Shown piece by piece: positions 6,039 through 7,172 of a DNA stretch of 7,172 nt; within the stretch, counting starts at the first letter, position 1, and the number at the start of each line of letters is the position of its first letter. The stretch is from Hyphomicrobiales bacterium. Lineage in GTDB: Bacteria; Pseudomonadota; Alphaproteobacteria; Rhizobiales; Rhizobiaceae. The notes beneath the pieces were generated by a model. The model was not told where the DNA came from. It searched no databases and saw nothing but the letters and a program-made list of their open reading frames with translations. A program made the position numbers and the translations under genes. The stretch lies in assembly GCA_011087745.1 (NCBI GenBank), contig JAALLB010000091.1, positions 1 through 7,172 on the forward strand. Reading direction: 5' to 3'.

Positions 6039-7172
6039 TTATTTCTCTTTCGGCTTGAGACCAAATACTGCAATCGGTTCAGCCACCCCGCGAACAGAAT
6101 GACGACCTAAAGAGTTAAAGGAACTCGTAAGGCTTTTGGCAACTTTTTCTGTTGCAAGAACTGGCTCGTCTAATTCCTTGCAGAGATCCTGCACACGACT
6201 GGCAACATTTACAGCAGTTCCAAGTACCGTAAAGTCTAACCTGGCAGGGCTACCAATGTTGCCATAAGTTACAGAACCAACATTAATACCAATTCCCATT
6301 GCAAGCGGTTCTTCGTTCGACTTTCCTCGCTCGTGATTTAGTTCATTTAGTCCCGTTAGTGCTATACGCGCTGCTTTAACGGCCTTGTGGCATTGAGATT
6401 GAAAAAGGCTGGGGTCTTCGATTGGGAAAATAGACAAGATGCCATCTCCCATAAATTTAAGGACATCTCCGCCATGTTCTTCCACCGCTTGAACAACAAC
6501 GTCAAAATATCCATTAAGAGCATCCAACAGTTTGGTTTTGCTCCATAGTTCAGATTTTGCAGTAAAGCCGCGCAAATCAGTGAACATAACAGCGGCTTCC
6601 AGGCCAGCATGTTCGCCACGCATTATGGTGCCTTGTTTTACTGCGCTGGCTGGCCCATCTCCGATGTAGGTTCTCAGAAGGCTGTTGGTTGATTTTCGCA
6701 TCGTGATTGGCTCAATAGCAGAAGCCAATCCATGACGGGTGCTCTGGATAAGTTCCATATGTTCGTTCGAAAATCCATCGGGACTATTGCTGACAAAAGT
6801 ACAACCGTTTTTTGTGCCATCCCCAAACTCAAGAAAGTTTGCAAATAGGTCCGTGCCACCGTTCTCTGCAAACTCAAGATAAGAGCTGTGCTCCGTTTTT
6901 TCATCGAGGTCAATCAAGCTCTTGTGCAAGGGCTTGCCGCTTGTGAGTACTGTATGAAATGGACTTCCAACATATGCACCTGTATCAAGCATCGCATGGG
7001 TTACGTTATATTCAGTTGTACCTTCTGGTGTCCAGATAACACCCCAGGCGACTAGTAACGGATTGGCAAACCTTGAAGCAATATTGGCGCGGGAAAGTGG
7101 AACACCTGCCTCCACCAAAGGGCCTGGTGCGAAATTAACGCTTCGATTTTTATGACTTGTAGTCTGGGCAAA
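6039..7172 (-). CDS. Class III adenylate/guanylate cyclase domain protein, 5' end outside the window
   Basis: The C-terminal half is a class III nucleotidyl cyclase catalytic domain. Counting visible residues from the right edge (377 in all), the metal-binding aspartates are in MFTDLRGFT (D199) and FMGDG (D243). A purine-contacting lysine (K239) precedes FMGDG, and DFTVLG supplies Asp313. VNVASR provides the Asn322 and Arg326 that stabilise the transition state. The Lys/Asp pair favours ATP over GTP, so cyclic AMP is the likely product. The first roughly 185 visible residues (including AGVPLSRANI and a WTPEG segment) have no recognised domain or membrane segment, and resemble the N-terminal regions I recall from soluble rhizobial cyclases. 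The frame stays open to the window edge with no ATG, and TTG at 7118 would drop part of the open frame, so the true start is probably beyond 7172. It converges on recJ with 25 bases between the stops and no clear terminator hairpin. Confidence 0.92.
   Translation of the reverse strand, partial: FAQTTSHKNRSVNFAPGPLVEAGVPLSRANIASRFANPLLVAWGVIWTPEGTTEYNVTHAMLDTGAYVGSPFHTVLTSGKPLHKSLIDLDEKTEHSSYLEFAENGGTDLFANFLEFGDGTKNGCTFVSNSPDGFSNEHMELIQSTRHGLASAIEPITMRKSTNSLLRTYIGDGPASAVKQGTIMRGEHAGLEAAVMFTDLRGFTAKSELWSKTKLLDALNGYFDVVVQAVEEHGGDVLKFMGDGILSIFPIEDPSLFQSQCHKAVKAARIALTGLNELNHERGKSNEEPLAMGIGINVGSVTYGNIGSPARLDFTVLGTAVNVASRVQDLCKELDEPVLATEKVAKSLTSSFNSLGRHSVRGVAEPIAVFGLKPKEK

Noticed and set aside
7116..7118. 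TTG at 7118 as the start of the cyclase
   Set aside because: The frame remains open for 18 more codons to the window edge, so the gene is more likely cut by the edge than started at a rare codon here.

Overview
The window looks like chromosomal DNA from an alphaproteobacterium, most likely a Hyphomicrobiales (Rhizobiales) member. The main reason is the gene order hom - glpX - recJ on one strand, which I recall as conserved in that order of bacteria. The styles of the RecQ, GlpX, RecJ and class III cyclase proteins agree. Base composition is more AT-rich, by eye, than in typical soil rhizobia, so a marine or host-associated lineage is possible. I cannot name the genus.

Layout. Positions 1-1029 (minus strand) hold the N-terminal part of a RecQ-type DNA helicase. 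All the expected helicase motifs are present but are spread over several reading frames by four indels, so it is either a young pseudogene or a stretch of poor sequence. The gene runs off the left edge. Positions 1030-1246 are non-coding and contain several short inverted repeats. At 1247-1642 (plus) is a small lipoprotein of unknown function. A 147-base gap with several inverted repeats leads to hom (homoserine dehydrogenase, 1790-3103), followed after 10 bases by glpX (class II fructose-1,6-bisphosphatase, 3114-4097). A clear intrinsic terminator at 4121-4147 ends this two-gene unit. After a further short gap with small palindromes comes recJ (single-strand 5'-3' exonuclease, 4223-6013). Converging on recJ, with 25 bases between the stops, is a class III adenylate/guanylate cyclase (minus strand, from 6039 to beyond the right edge).

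Functional picture. hom and glpX probably form one transcript joining aspartate-family amino acid synthesis to gluconeogenesis. recJ and recQ are partners in the RecF recombination pathway in other bacteria, so an intact recJ close to a broken recQ is the most notable contrast here. The cyclase is a signalling gene with an uncharacterised N-terminal region. I saw no mobile element, CRISPR array, tRNA, rRNA or phage gene. I did not find convincing evidence of a new biological system; the window is mostly ordinary core genome with one damaged gene.
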